From contig OU964925.1 in the NCBI GenBank assembly GCA_918807975.1, forward strand, positions 3,882,798 to 3,946,797: DNA of 64,000 nucleotides, read 5' to 3'. The position numbers were made by a program, and so were the translations under genes. A model generated the notes under the pieces. The model was not told the origin of the DNA, searched no databases, and worked only from the letters and a program-made list of their open reading frames with translations. Numbering within the stretch: the first letter of the stretch is position 1; each line of letters begins with the position of its first letter. Shown piece by piece: positions 46,385-57,500 of the stretch. Origin of the DNA: Aplidium turbinatum (lineage: Eukaryota; Chordata; Ascidiacea; Aplousobranchia; Polyclinidae).

Positions 46385-46938
46385 TGACGTTTGGCTTCGA
46401 TCACCGCAAGCCCGCGCGAGAAACTAAATTAGTCTCTCGCTTGCCTTCAGATGATCTCACATTTTTTGTAAGTTACACGTTTCATTCTTTGACTACACCA
46501 GCTTAGTGGCCGAGTGGTTTCGCCTTCGGCTCTGGTGCTGGTAGATGTGAGATCGATTCCAGGTCGGGTCAAACCGAAGACTTGAAAAACGGTAGCCTAC
46601 CGATTGTGTTCTATCCTGCATAGCGCAGTGAGAATGAATCGGGTAATAATGTGATAACATCGTAAACCTGATACAAATTAAAAATGAGCCCTGTCGCTAA
46701 AAGACCTTAGCTGTTGTAGAGCGACAATAAATAAAACCATAACATTATTATTATTCTTTGACTACGTTGAGCAAAATTTATCAGTTTTTAGTTTGGTTGA
46801 GGTAAAGAATGGTCGTTTGTTTGCTTGTCACTAGAGAAAAGAAGAAATAAAACAAAAGGTGCACAATTGTTTCTATTTAATTTTATAGCGTCAAAACTTA
46901 GACAAAGAATACAGAGGAGAACAAGCCCGTTTGCGTAC
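46385..46938. repeat. Local direct repeat, copy 2 (SINE-filled site)
   Basis: Same ~290-nt unit as 45399-45691 but split by a SINE at 46497-46752. Differences from copy 1 are scattered substitutions plus a short indel (GTTAGCCTACACG versus GTTACACG). Confidence 0.88.
46497..46752 (+). mobile_element. SINE-B (tRNA-derived) with exact 13-bp target duplication
   Basis: The head ACCAGCTTAGTGGCCGAGTG carries an A box. A B-box-like GATCGATTCCAGG follows about 40 nt later, and the tail is a short ATT repeat after AATAAAACCATAAC. ATTCTTTGACTAC flanks both ends exactly (46484-46496, 46753-46765), and the related unfilled site at 45516-45530 has it once. The sequence is unlike SINE-A beyond the tRNA-like boxes. 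At 256 bp it is probably full length. Confidence 0.9.
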
Positions 46939-48007
46939 AGGCTATCATGTTTTTGACTGTTTGAGCGTAGACATTACATTTATCGATAGGCTACAATAGG
47001 CTACATTGTAATAAAAGATATTTTTCTTGTATTAGGAACTATAGCACAATATCCGTGATCCCTCTTAGAAATAGTTGGTCAATAGTCAGGCAACCAATTT
47101 CATATGCAGTAGGCCTACTGGTATATGCTTCGAAGAAACAAATTTTCGTTTCTAAACAATAGTCTGCTTTGCGCAGGACAAATTATATTAGTGTTTAGAT
47201 TACCGTATAGTGATTTCCCTAACTTCGAATATATAGTGAAATAACCCGAAACACGAATTTCAAAATAAACAGGCTAATATTTGTTTAAACTCAAAAACTG
47301 AAATGGCACAGGTATTTTCGCCATTTTTTACGTCACTTAAACCGTAGCTTATGATTGGTTGGCGGTTTCATTCTACAGTATAGTCAATTTCAGTGGCAGA
47401 ATTTCGACTTGTTAAAGTGGCTACCGTTTGACCTAGGCTTAAAAACCCTTCTCAGATCAAATTGAAAACTTTCTGACCGTCTGCACTAACTTTTCTGTAC
47501 GGTAAATTTTCTTCTCGTGAGCCTATAATGGCCAGTAGAATATCAATGGAACCAGGAAGCAATACTCTAACGCCATGTGACAAATAAAAGTTCAAAAAAG
47601 CAACCGCTAGATGGAGATAGCCTAGTAAGTTTTGCGGTTTGGGAAATTTTAAGATTGCGCAAGATTTGTTAAACGACCATGCTTTTGGCATATCGGGTTT
47701 GATCGAGCACAGAATAACAAAAAGCTCTACATCTGACAGAGTGATAGGCCTACTACAAACAAGAGCAAGCTACTGCATTACAAGCTACCAGCAGCGCCAA
47801 GATTGTGATAAGCCCATAGTGGTAGCCTATGTAAAGAAATTTAATGCCTTTGAGAATATAATAATATATAATTTATATAAATGATATTCCTCATAATTTT
47901 CTACTTTGAACGGCATTTGTCATCCTCATTTTAACAGCACATCAATAAAAGTTTGTAAATGACCTTTATATTCATAATATTGTCGATGAAGGAAGCCCGA
48001 AAATGAA
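46939..48007. other. Non-coding stretch
   Basis: No gene is supported; TAGGCTA-type words are common (46980-47000, 47110). An ORF at 47639-47884 has no domain. Confidence 0.4.
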
Positions 48008-48223
48008 TTGGTACCGGACCCGAGAAATCCTGTCAACGGCACTGGCCTCATCTCTTTGCTTTGCATCCCCCGGAAACAAGACTTCAACGATCGGAAAACT
48101 TCACACCGTCACTCTCGGTAACCGGCCCTGCGTTAAGAGCCTCTACAAGTATGCGAAACTACCAGGAATAACCTATCAAGGTTTTGTCACTCCGAGGATA
48201 AAGATTTAAAACCAACCAACCAT
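48008..48223 (+). mobile_element. SINE-A copy lacking the tRNA head
   Basis: Plus orientation: CGATCGGAAAACTTCACACC, CCTCTACAAGTATGCGAAAC and a CCAACCAACC tail match the SINE-A body and tail. The head with the A and B boxes is missing or unrecognisable. Confidence 0.8.
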
Positions 48224-48456
48224 CCTTCTTCAGTGCTTAAGAGACTGATTCACGCTTGTTTCGAACCAATAATTTGCTATTGCTTCCCGAAGACACATGT
48301 TGGATTCCTATAGGCCTACGGGAGGTCAGCAGCAATAGAACACCAAGTCACACTGTAGGCTACTAGCTCGAGTAGCCTACCTTGAGGAGGGGTTCTCTGC
48401 AAAACGAGGCCCGTATAGCCTACCACTAGAAGTGGAAAAGTAGCCTAGTCTAAATT

Positions 48457-48900
48457 ATGTGGTGTCTCAAAAACGGTATCCTACAGGGATCAGTCTTGGC
48501 ACCCCTTTTTCAACGTCTAATAGGCTATAGCCTGCGCAAGCAAGCATATGATACATTTACAGTACTGATAAGTAGGCTATACGGTACAGTAATACTTTTT
48601 CAAAACTTGTTTTCCAAGTATGTAATGACAAAAACAAGAAACATATGGTATGATAATGAACTGGAAGAAAAGCATCGAACTAAACAATTGGCATATAAAA
48701 AATTTCTTAGAAAACCAACACGAACAAATAAAGCAGCATATAATTAGCAAAGAAAAACTTATGAAAGATTATAAGAAACTAAGTTACTTCAAAACCCTTC
48801 TGCAAAAGCACAAAACTAATCTTAAAAAAATCTGGAGTGTCATAAATAGTTTGCTTGGAAGGGAAAAACCTAAAAGTGACTATACATTACCCCATTAACA
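48457..48900 (+). mobile_element. LINE-C fragments (non-LTR reverse transcriptase region)
   Basis: The first frame has LKNGILQGSVLAPLFQRL, the conserved x-G-x-x-Q-G-S-x-x-x-P block of non-LTR reverse transcriptases. Shortly after, two frames give IWYDNELEEKHRTKQLAYKK and KTNLKKIWSVINSLLGREK, which resemble the linker just upstream of the reverse transcriptase in Jockey/CR1-like elements. The order is therefore scrambled relative to an intact element, and the pieces are decayed. Confidence 0.6.
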
Positions 48901-49385
48901 TTATTGGTTAGGTGGTAAATAATGTTACACATGTTACAAATACAATCACTTTAATGAATATTTTACTTCTGTGGGAGAAAAATTGCTTGAAAAAAATCCC
49001 CAGTCTGCTGAACACTTCGAAGTATGTTCTAAATTTATCACCTTTTTTTTCTTTGTTGTTTTTTCGCGCAACGATCAGAGCTCAAGATGGCGACTATACT
49101 GCTATAGGCCTACTACTGCTATATAGGCCTACGGCTATACTATCTGCATCATGAGCCTTCTGTTCTAGTTCCTTGACCACTTTCATGATGGTTGAGATTT
49201 TTAATGAGAGGTCTGTAATGTCACATCTAAGCCTCTCAATGTCAGCTCTATCACTGGGGTCTAGAGCACAAGACAGTGGCTTCAAAGAAGTTTTAGGCTG
49301 TGTGTTAGTATCGGTGTAATCAGCTGTTTTTGAATACTTAGCTTCGGTGTTTTTGATTGCAGCAGCTAGTCCACAAACAATCTCC

Positions 49386-49685
49386 TGTGGGGCAGTGGCC
49401 AAGTGGTTAGCGCGTTGGGCTCGCAGTCGAGAGCCTGCATGTTCGACTCCAGCCACCCGCACTTGCTGTTGTTTCTCTGGGCAAGAAACTTTACGATAAT
49501 TGCCTCTACCCAGTGATCGATTTCGAGTAATGGGTAGTACCAAATTTAAGTCATAAGTAGAGTAGACAACCGGAAACAGACATTGCAGTCGGCTGCAGCG
49601 TGGGTCAGGTGTATGTCGGAAGGCGTACACCGATGCATAGCGCTCAAGTCCGCTTTCCCGCAATGCAGGATAAAGATAATGAAAC
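49386..49685 (+). mobile_element. SINE-C (tRNA-derived), single copy in this window
   Basis: The head GGGGCAGTGGCCAAGTGGTT (A box) is followed by CTCGCAGTCGAGAGCC and a B box GTTCGACTCC. The body has TGTTTCTCTGGGCAAGAAAC, a G-G-G-C-A-A-G-x-x-A-C-T-T style block seen in several animal SINE families. The 3' end runs to AATGAAACAAAAACAAAG. Acceptor stems do not pair, so it is not a tRNA gene. The long minus-strand frame here is non-functional. Confidence 0.7.
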
Positions 49686-50169
49686 AAAAACAAAGCATCC
49701 ATGTCTTTGATTAAGTAGTTAGGCCTAATCAGTAAAAAAAGTAGTAGCCTAATTGAATGTTTAGACTAGATTATACACTCACTTCAACACTCCTTATTCA
49801 CACATACAACCTTTTTCAAATAGAATTGTAATTCAAATAGTTTGTTCAAACAGTAATTTCAAGCTGGAACGTCCAACCAGGGATATCTAGATTTTACTGT
49901 AATAGCCTACTATGAACTTTATTTGTGCCATTGTAAAAGCTACAATATCAACACAACATAGAAATGTCAGAATGACAAACAACTACTTGACCTTGTATCA
50001 GAATTAGCGGTTTGATTCCAGAAGACATGATAATTGCAAATTTTGAAAAACAGCTGCAAATTTATCAAATACGTTTTAGTAAAGTTTTAGAAAGCATAGC
50101 CTACTTGTTCTTGAGTACGCTACTTATCACTAATAGTAATCATTGTTTTACTATTAGTGTATTGTCATC

Positions 50170-50515
50170 TTTTTCTTGCATTTGAGGCCGCCGCAGATCA
50201 CGTTGTTACATCCAGGCGCAGCAGCCAATGGATTGTGTGTTCATCGAGCGTTGTGAGGTCCACCTGTCCTGGGGTCGACAAACAGGACAATGGTAGATAA
50301 TGTGGTGTGCAGTCTGAGAATCTAAGCCACACGTACAAGATGGTGAATCGGCGAGGCCCCATTGGATCATGTTGCTGTTGAAACGGCCCACCCCAGTCCG
50401 CAGGCGATTGAGCTTCACCCATTCCTTTCGAGGTAAGATAGTTCTACTCCGGGTGGAGTGTTGGTATTGGGAAGGACTGTGAATTGAGTTGGTCTCGCAA
50501 CTTCTCTTCATTCAC
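50170..50515 (-). mobile_element. LINE-A C-terminal fragment
   Basis: Minus-strand reading EWVKLNRLRTGVGRFNSNMI, then QWGLADSPSCTCG and DSQTAHHIIYHCP with the same knuckle as at 10351-11049, then a frame change and NTQSIGCCAW. The 3' part runs out near 50170. Confidence 0.85.
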
Positions 50516-50519
50516 TGTT

Positions 50520-51588
50520 GTCATAATTGGTCATAATTACTTGTTATTAATGACGTTTTTTATTTGTAAGCAAACTTTGGCGATCCACATACACAAACAA
50601 AACTTACGAAGACGAACATGAAGATTTTTTTATGTTAAAAATACTTGAATCATTTTTTTTTTATTTGTGTAATTATTCTAAAGAAATTTTGACTGTTCGT
50701 AAAACATTTTGTTAAAATTAAAATCTTCGAGTTTAAAAATAGTCGCACAAAGCTTTCAGAAGAAAATATTTAAACACAAACGGCTTACGAATGACGAATA
50801 CTCGTGTTTATACATAGAGAATAGCATGTGGTCCCTGTCTGCTATTTGAATCTTAGGTGAGTCAATGCAACACTATTGTTGGGGGTTACAATAATCGCTG
50901 GACGATGACTGTAAGGCAATGTTGGCAAAATGAACGATTGATTGAAACGATAGCAAAGTAAAAACTTTGCAAGGATAATTTACAAAGATAAATAAATATT
51001 GTAACAATAAAAATTTTAGGATTGTAACCTAACATAAAAATAAATACAATAAACCCAGTTTTCCCTCTATGGAATTAATAAGTGGGGAAACATTATGTTT
51101 GTTTAAGCACATACTCTTTTAAATACTAAGCACAAATACCATCAGTGACAGTTTATCTGATTCACCATATGTGCAAAATAAAAACGACAATATACGTTTT
51201 TGTACGTCTGCATTAATCGAAAATAACGTCATCAGTGCAATTAACATAATTAGGAAACTGCATGTATTCACAACAAAACTGGTTAGGCTACAACGTAGGC
51301 TTACAAGACAAATAGCGAATAGAAGCTCACTAAAAATATTTTTTGTTACATTCAGATATTATGCAAGTTACATTGTAAAAACGTTTTTAAAATGCTCAAA
51401 ATCAACAAAACCAATTTAAAGAGTGCAGTGGCACTTCTTGGAGGGACGACGCTAATGAATATGATTCAAGATTTGGGGTCATTGCATATCGTTGAAATGG
51501 TTGTAAAGTAATCTGCATTGTTTACAGCAATGATAGCCAGGATTACAAGCGTTTAGTTCAATAGGGCAAAGTATATTCAGACGATGTT
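50520..51588. other. MMP 3' flank and intergenic DNA
   Basis: No gene seen. Minus-strand AATAAA hexamers (TTTATT on the plus strand) occur near 50560 and 50660, about 0.9-1.0 kb past the MMP stop. None is obvious closer to it. Confidence 0.4.
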
Positions 51589-54500
51589 TTAACCAAGTGC
51601 AGTGTTCAACACTAGCAATGATGTGGATACGATGAAAAGAGCAGATTTTGACGTGTAAGAAACCCTACTGGCACTTCCGCCAGGGTTATTTTCCTCTTCA
51701 ATTTCCTCCTCAACGCTTCCACCAAGAGAAGATCCAGATTGTCGAAGTGTGTTATCTTTGCATCCTAACCACCATTCATCGGTTCTTCGTGGATAAGGAT
51801 ACTCCCTTAAATTGGCGACTTTGATTGTAGTGTCATCCAACCTAAGAAAATAAAAAAAAATCCATTGAAGCTCTTATCCTCCGGTGGTGCAGATTTATTA
51901 AAATCCCTAGAAACACACCAATAAACTGCAAAACAACAATCGGATTAGCAACAAGTCTTGACATTCCACCACCTACACACTGCAATTCTTACCTGTAGTA
52001 CTTTCCATCACTAAAAAAGTAAGTTCTTCCGTTCCATTGGAAAGCGGCGTCTATATGATCGGGAAGACCTTGCCAGACTGTCATCGGTCTCGGGTAGCCA
52101 GGGTCAGCTTGGCGGGCAAATGTGTTATATCTCCAATACTGCTTACCTGTGGACAGAGTTGTTTATGAACGAGTTGCTTACAAATAGTTTTCAAAAATAT
52201 TTCATTTGTTACAGATTTCACTCAGTTCAAGTAATAAAATCTCACTCAGTCTTGACAGATTGATTTGATCATTATCCTCGGACTGGAAAAGCTTCTTTGA
52301 GAGCTTGATCGTGACAGTTTCGCATACTTTGAACTTTGCTTTGAATCATTGACGCAGGGCCGGTTACCGAGATTGGCAGAGTGAAGTTTCCGATTGTTTA
52401 AGTCTTGTTGCCAGAGAATTATTCCATCTACTGTACTTGGTGTGGCTAAATGGAAAGTAGTCCCCCGAGAGCCGAACCAGCGCTCCTTGATCTTGAGTCT
52501 GGCGCGTAGCCACTGAGCTAACGAGGCTACAGATTCTGATATTCGTATGACTTCATGATTTTTTTTGTCGTCTTTGTTTATCGTTCTTTCTTTGTACCGG
52601 TATTCTTTTATTTTAATGTGAGTGAGCTTTGCGGCGCATTTTTCCTCCTCGTTTATATTACATGTTTTGGATGGCTTTAAAAATGATAAACTAATACTTG
52701 ATATTCTTGAAACGGTTTACAAAAGCAGTAGGCTAAGGTAGCCGAAAGTCTCTATTATCGTGATACATCAAAGTCAAACTTTTATCTTTTTTTTTATAAA
52801 AGTAACTGGAAACTGAAATTGAACATTACCTTTGATAAAGTAAAGTTTCCCATTTCCGCTCCATTGGAATGCAGCATCAATATTTGAAGGAATTCCTCTG
52901 TATACTGTGCTTATCAGCTCTGGAAATCCTCGTAGTTTTTCACCATTTCCATTGAAACGATAAACTTCTCTCCCCTAGAGATATGAAGATAGCAAGTTGA
53001 CAGAATGTTATTAAATTTGCCTAGGTTTGAACCAGCAGATGCACATCAAATGCCCAACATTATTCATTTCACAACTGGTGATTTAGGCTGTAACTTAATT
53101 GTAATATTGTGCAAATACTTATCACCTATTCATCACAATGCTCAGATATCATATGGCAATATTTTCAATAGGCCAAGTCTACGTTAGAGATGCAGCAAAC
53201 CCAAAATTTTTATCCGCACACCGCACCGCAACTGACTCATCTATCCGCGCACCGCACCGCACACCGCAATTTATCTGGAACTTTGACACTGCACCGCACC
53301 GCACACCGCAAATTACAAAATTAAAAAAAAATATTTTAACGAGTTATTGTTTAGAAAGTCAATTGTAGGAAAAAGCATCCATGGCATATAACTGGTAACC
53401 TAGTACCAATACAGTTGTGCACTAATTGGCCAGGCTAACCAGATCATATTCTCTTATCAGCAATGCATCTAAGTTCTAAGACATAATACAAACTAAGACA
53501 AATAGAATGTTCCTGGATCCAGTATCAGGACTTTTGAACACTTTTTGTAAGCAATAATGCAATTATAATGCCAGTGGCTATATGAACTACACACACAAGA
53601 GTAAAACTTATAGCCTGAACTCACTGGGCTAACTGATATAGTAAATAATGCGGTAGTTGCGCTAGGCCTATAGCCTGGTAACTGAGCTTATCAGCTAGGC
53701 TACTAACCAAAAACATTCGTACAGCTTCCCTGACAAGCAAGCCCTAAAACCCTGTCAACTGCAAGCCATTTGCAATTTGCATTTGCATAGCTTTCCATCT
53801 TAGGGTTTCCGAAGGAAAAAATAACTGATCCGTGTTTCCAATTTAAATTTGAAGTTTCATAGCTGATTCTTGAAAAGTTGAAAGTTTACGTTTACGAAAG
53901 TTTAATTTCTTGAAAGTTTACGTTTACGAAAAATTAATTTCTTGAAAGTTTACGCGGCAAGCGGCGCGGCGCGGCTTTGTCATTTCAACCTTCCACGCGG
54001 CGCGGCGCGGCACGCGGCGAAAAAGTCAAAAGCGGCCGCGTACGCGGCGCGGCGCGGCGCGGCTGCATCACTAGTCTACGAGCAACTTATTTGTTTTTGT
54101 TACATGATGTTGTTAGTTTAAAGCTTGGGAATGAGATTTATACAGTAGAATTCGCCTGTAGTGACACCTGAAGGGACCGCGGAAAACTGTCACCATAACC
54201 GAAGTGTCACTGTAGACGAATTTTACCCTACTGTAGTGTGCAAACGTAACTTTGCAACAGGTGTCACTATAGCCTAAGCGAAATGTCACTATAACCAAAC
54301 TCACAAAAGGCGAATTCTACTGCATGAGCATAAGAGATGAATATCGTACCACAAACAGGTCAGTTTCGCTGTTGTATGTCAAAGCCGCGTCGACTGGACC
54401 ATTGATGCCCCACACGTTTCGTATGGGTTGAGGAAAACCTTTGTCAGCCCCTTGGTTGTTCAACCTCCAACATAGACCCCCAAGAAAAGCATACGTGCTT

Positions 54501-57500
54501 CCATTTCTTAAACGAGTTACAGCTTCAAATCTGTCAAAGCATGTAATTGTTGCAAGTAAATGGTTGAAATGCTTGGCCAATATGGATAAAAAATACTCAG
54601 CACTGTTTTATTTTACTATCTTGTTTAAATACTTTGCAAGATGTCAATCTAGCTCTTGAAAACATAAAAGGTGTGGCCATGTTGTGTCAATTACCGCATC
54701 CATAATCCATATTACCACATGCGTTTTGGCAAAGGTATAAACTTTATTGAGCTAAAAGTATGCAGCCTACTTAATACATTTGCTTGTAGACTTACGCTCT
54801 TAGCCCTACGACGTCAAAGTGATATCAGCTTATCAACTATAGCTTCTTCTTCTGGCTTATTCCCACTTCAAGTGGGGTCATCGATGCAAGTTGCAGTCCT
54901 GCACATCAACTGTACTACAACAATGATGTTATTTGCTTTACAACTATGAACATACCTTCCATTGCAAGCACCAATAGGAGGTGATTTTGTGGTGGTTGTC
55001 CGTCTCGTTGTGGTGGTCGTAACCGCAGGCCGCCTAGTGGGTCGGGGGGATGGATAGGCGCTAGGTTTAACTTTTGGTTGTCCGTATAATCTTCGAATGG
55101 CTGAGAAAAATAACAACATTGTCAAATAATGTTGAAAGCAACATTGTCAATGGCAATGCTTGTAATTTTAAGAAGACATTTAGTCTAAATTGTGATCCGT
55201 AAATTGGAAAACGATATACCTACATACTTTGACATTAATTTGCGTAAAAACAGCTCTTTCTCTACTGCAAAAAGTCAGCTATGGCATTTGCATTTTAGCA
55301 CTGCATGTCACTTACCGAAAATGTCGTCCGAGTGAAGGCCGGTAATTCTTGGGTTGTAGAAAGGAGCCATGAGTGATCTTTGTTCGTCACTATGAGAAAG
55401 GCCAAGACTGTGGCCAAATTCGTGAGCAGCCACAATTTGCAAATTTGCTAAAATTTAAATATATCAGTTTTAAGCAAAAATATTTATCTTATTTGAGTTT
55501 TCGTAATAAGAGACGATGAGATACAAGACCGCGCTAGTGTCACTTGTATCAAGTCTATTTCAGTCGGTCTGTTAGTTTCAAACCCAGCCAGCTTGCATAT
55601 AGCGAAAGCAGATTAGTCCAAATTCAGTAAAACATGAAGTGGTTTAATTACGGACTGACCCCATCGGCCAACTAAGCTGATAGAATTGGACATTCGTAAA
55701 TCTTAATGCACTGGATATAGAGAAAAAAACTGTTTTGTAACTTTTGAAAATAAGCTTCGCTTGTTGTTTTAAGCTAATAACCTTTTGTCTTAATTTTGAT
55801 CGGTCTGTAATGATATTTAAAGTCAAGTGTTCAAAATTCGCTATGGTAAAGGCATTCTTACTTCCTCCTCTGCTACTCTCTAACAACCAGGTTTCTTCTT
55901 CATCAAAGTGAGCGTCTCCTCCATACACTGGGAAGTAAGCGTGAGCTAATGTGTTTCCTCGGCCATCGAATGGATCTCCATCGCCATGAGATCCAGAAGC
56001 AAACTTGATATTAATATCTGCCTTAGAGGAATCGCTCACTTGACGAAATGTCAGTCCAGATTTATCAGACCACCACTGCACAAAGGATAAAATCAATTAA
56101 CATTTGAAATAGTTTCACAGTCTTGTTTCCATGCACAATTTTAAAACTTTCACTAAATCAACAAACAGAGCAAACAATCTCTCTTAACATGTATTGAGTA
56201 GGACAAGCCAGAGCATGAGTGCTTATCAGCTCATAAAGCCATATAGTAATAATGGGGCTTGACAGAGCACACAGTAATATAGGCTAAAAGTAACACTAAA
56301 CTACTGTTTTAGTTTATATGTCCGAATCTGCGGTTCCTCTCGTACTGAGCAGAGTTGCTGTCGCGACGACCCTCGGTCGCGAGACGAGCGTTCAGTAATG
56401 ATATGTATTAGGGTGCCATAGGCGTCCTCATGTGGCCGAAATCACCTGAACTTTTTTCTGGTGTGACATTCACATATTAAGGCACTTTGCAAAGTTTGAT
56501 TGAGATTGGACAAAAATTGGATGTGCAGATTGAAAACGAAAGTCTAAACTGAAATACAGTAAAATTAGGGGATTTCCCTAGTTTGAACATCAGTTTTTTT
56601 GCTATTTCTCATCTTTTTCTCAACATTGAAACAAGGTAAATTGAAGAATTAGGTTAGGAGACCAGTGCCAGTATGTCAAGATCTCAATTGAGGTCAAGCA
56701 TGACAGCTCCGCGCCTGTTACATTGATTCACCATCTTGCAACATTGAATCAACATAGCTGGCTTGACCTCACTCAGGGTCTTGGAATAATGGCTTTAGTA
56801 TTTCTTCTTCTGTTGAATCAGTGTTGCAGCGCCCAGGAAAGCTTAGTATTAAACCCATGCAAGTTGTGACTGTGAAAGGCAGGTAGCCTACTGTAAGAAA
56901 GGGTTATGTTACCTTCGCTACTTGCAGGAAAGGCTAATAATGTTGCAAAACCTATGGTTGTATTGTTTTTTAGGTTATTCTACTAATGATAATTAATACG
57001 GTAGTGCTGTTACAAATCGGTCTGGTTAGTATTAGAATAATGAACAGCCAGTCTCAGAATGCTGAGAAACAGTATCTTCTTCTTTCTACTATTCCAACGA
57101 AAGATGATCAGAAAATCAAGGGAAGTAAACTGCCAACTTATCATCAAGTGATTTTAGCTTTCTTGCCTTTAAGCAGGAGCTTGAATCTCAAAATCTCACG
57201 AAAAGGAAAATCCAAATATCAGTAGATGCAGCAAACGAGACAGTGAAGGACATCTTAACGTTTTACTACAAAGCTAATATTCCAACAATTCATCCAAAAA
57301 AATGGCTCAAAAAATTCAATCTTTTCGAGATGAAATGAGTCTTATCTTCAAAATTCAGATCGAATGCTTCCATAGGAGTGATGGAAAGCAATCGGAAAGG
57401 ATTAAGGAATTTAAAAAGAAACTTCAATTGACCTTTCCTTGACCTGGCCTCGCGATGTAATGAAGAAGATGTCAATTGAGGAAGATAAAGAATTTTTGTG

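Noticed and set aside
46497-46570. Possible tRNA gene
   Set aside because: It is the head of a 256-bp unit with a 13-bp target duplication and an ATT tail, so a SINE.
49386-49462. Possible tRNA gene (A box, B box)
   Set aside because: Acceptor ends do not pair and a SINE-like body follows directly; called SINE-C instead.
49094-49702. Minus-strand 202-residue open frame
   Set aside because: Runs antisense through SINE-C and repeat-rich DNA; composition and content show no domain.
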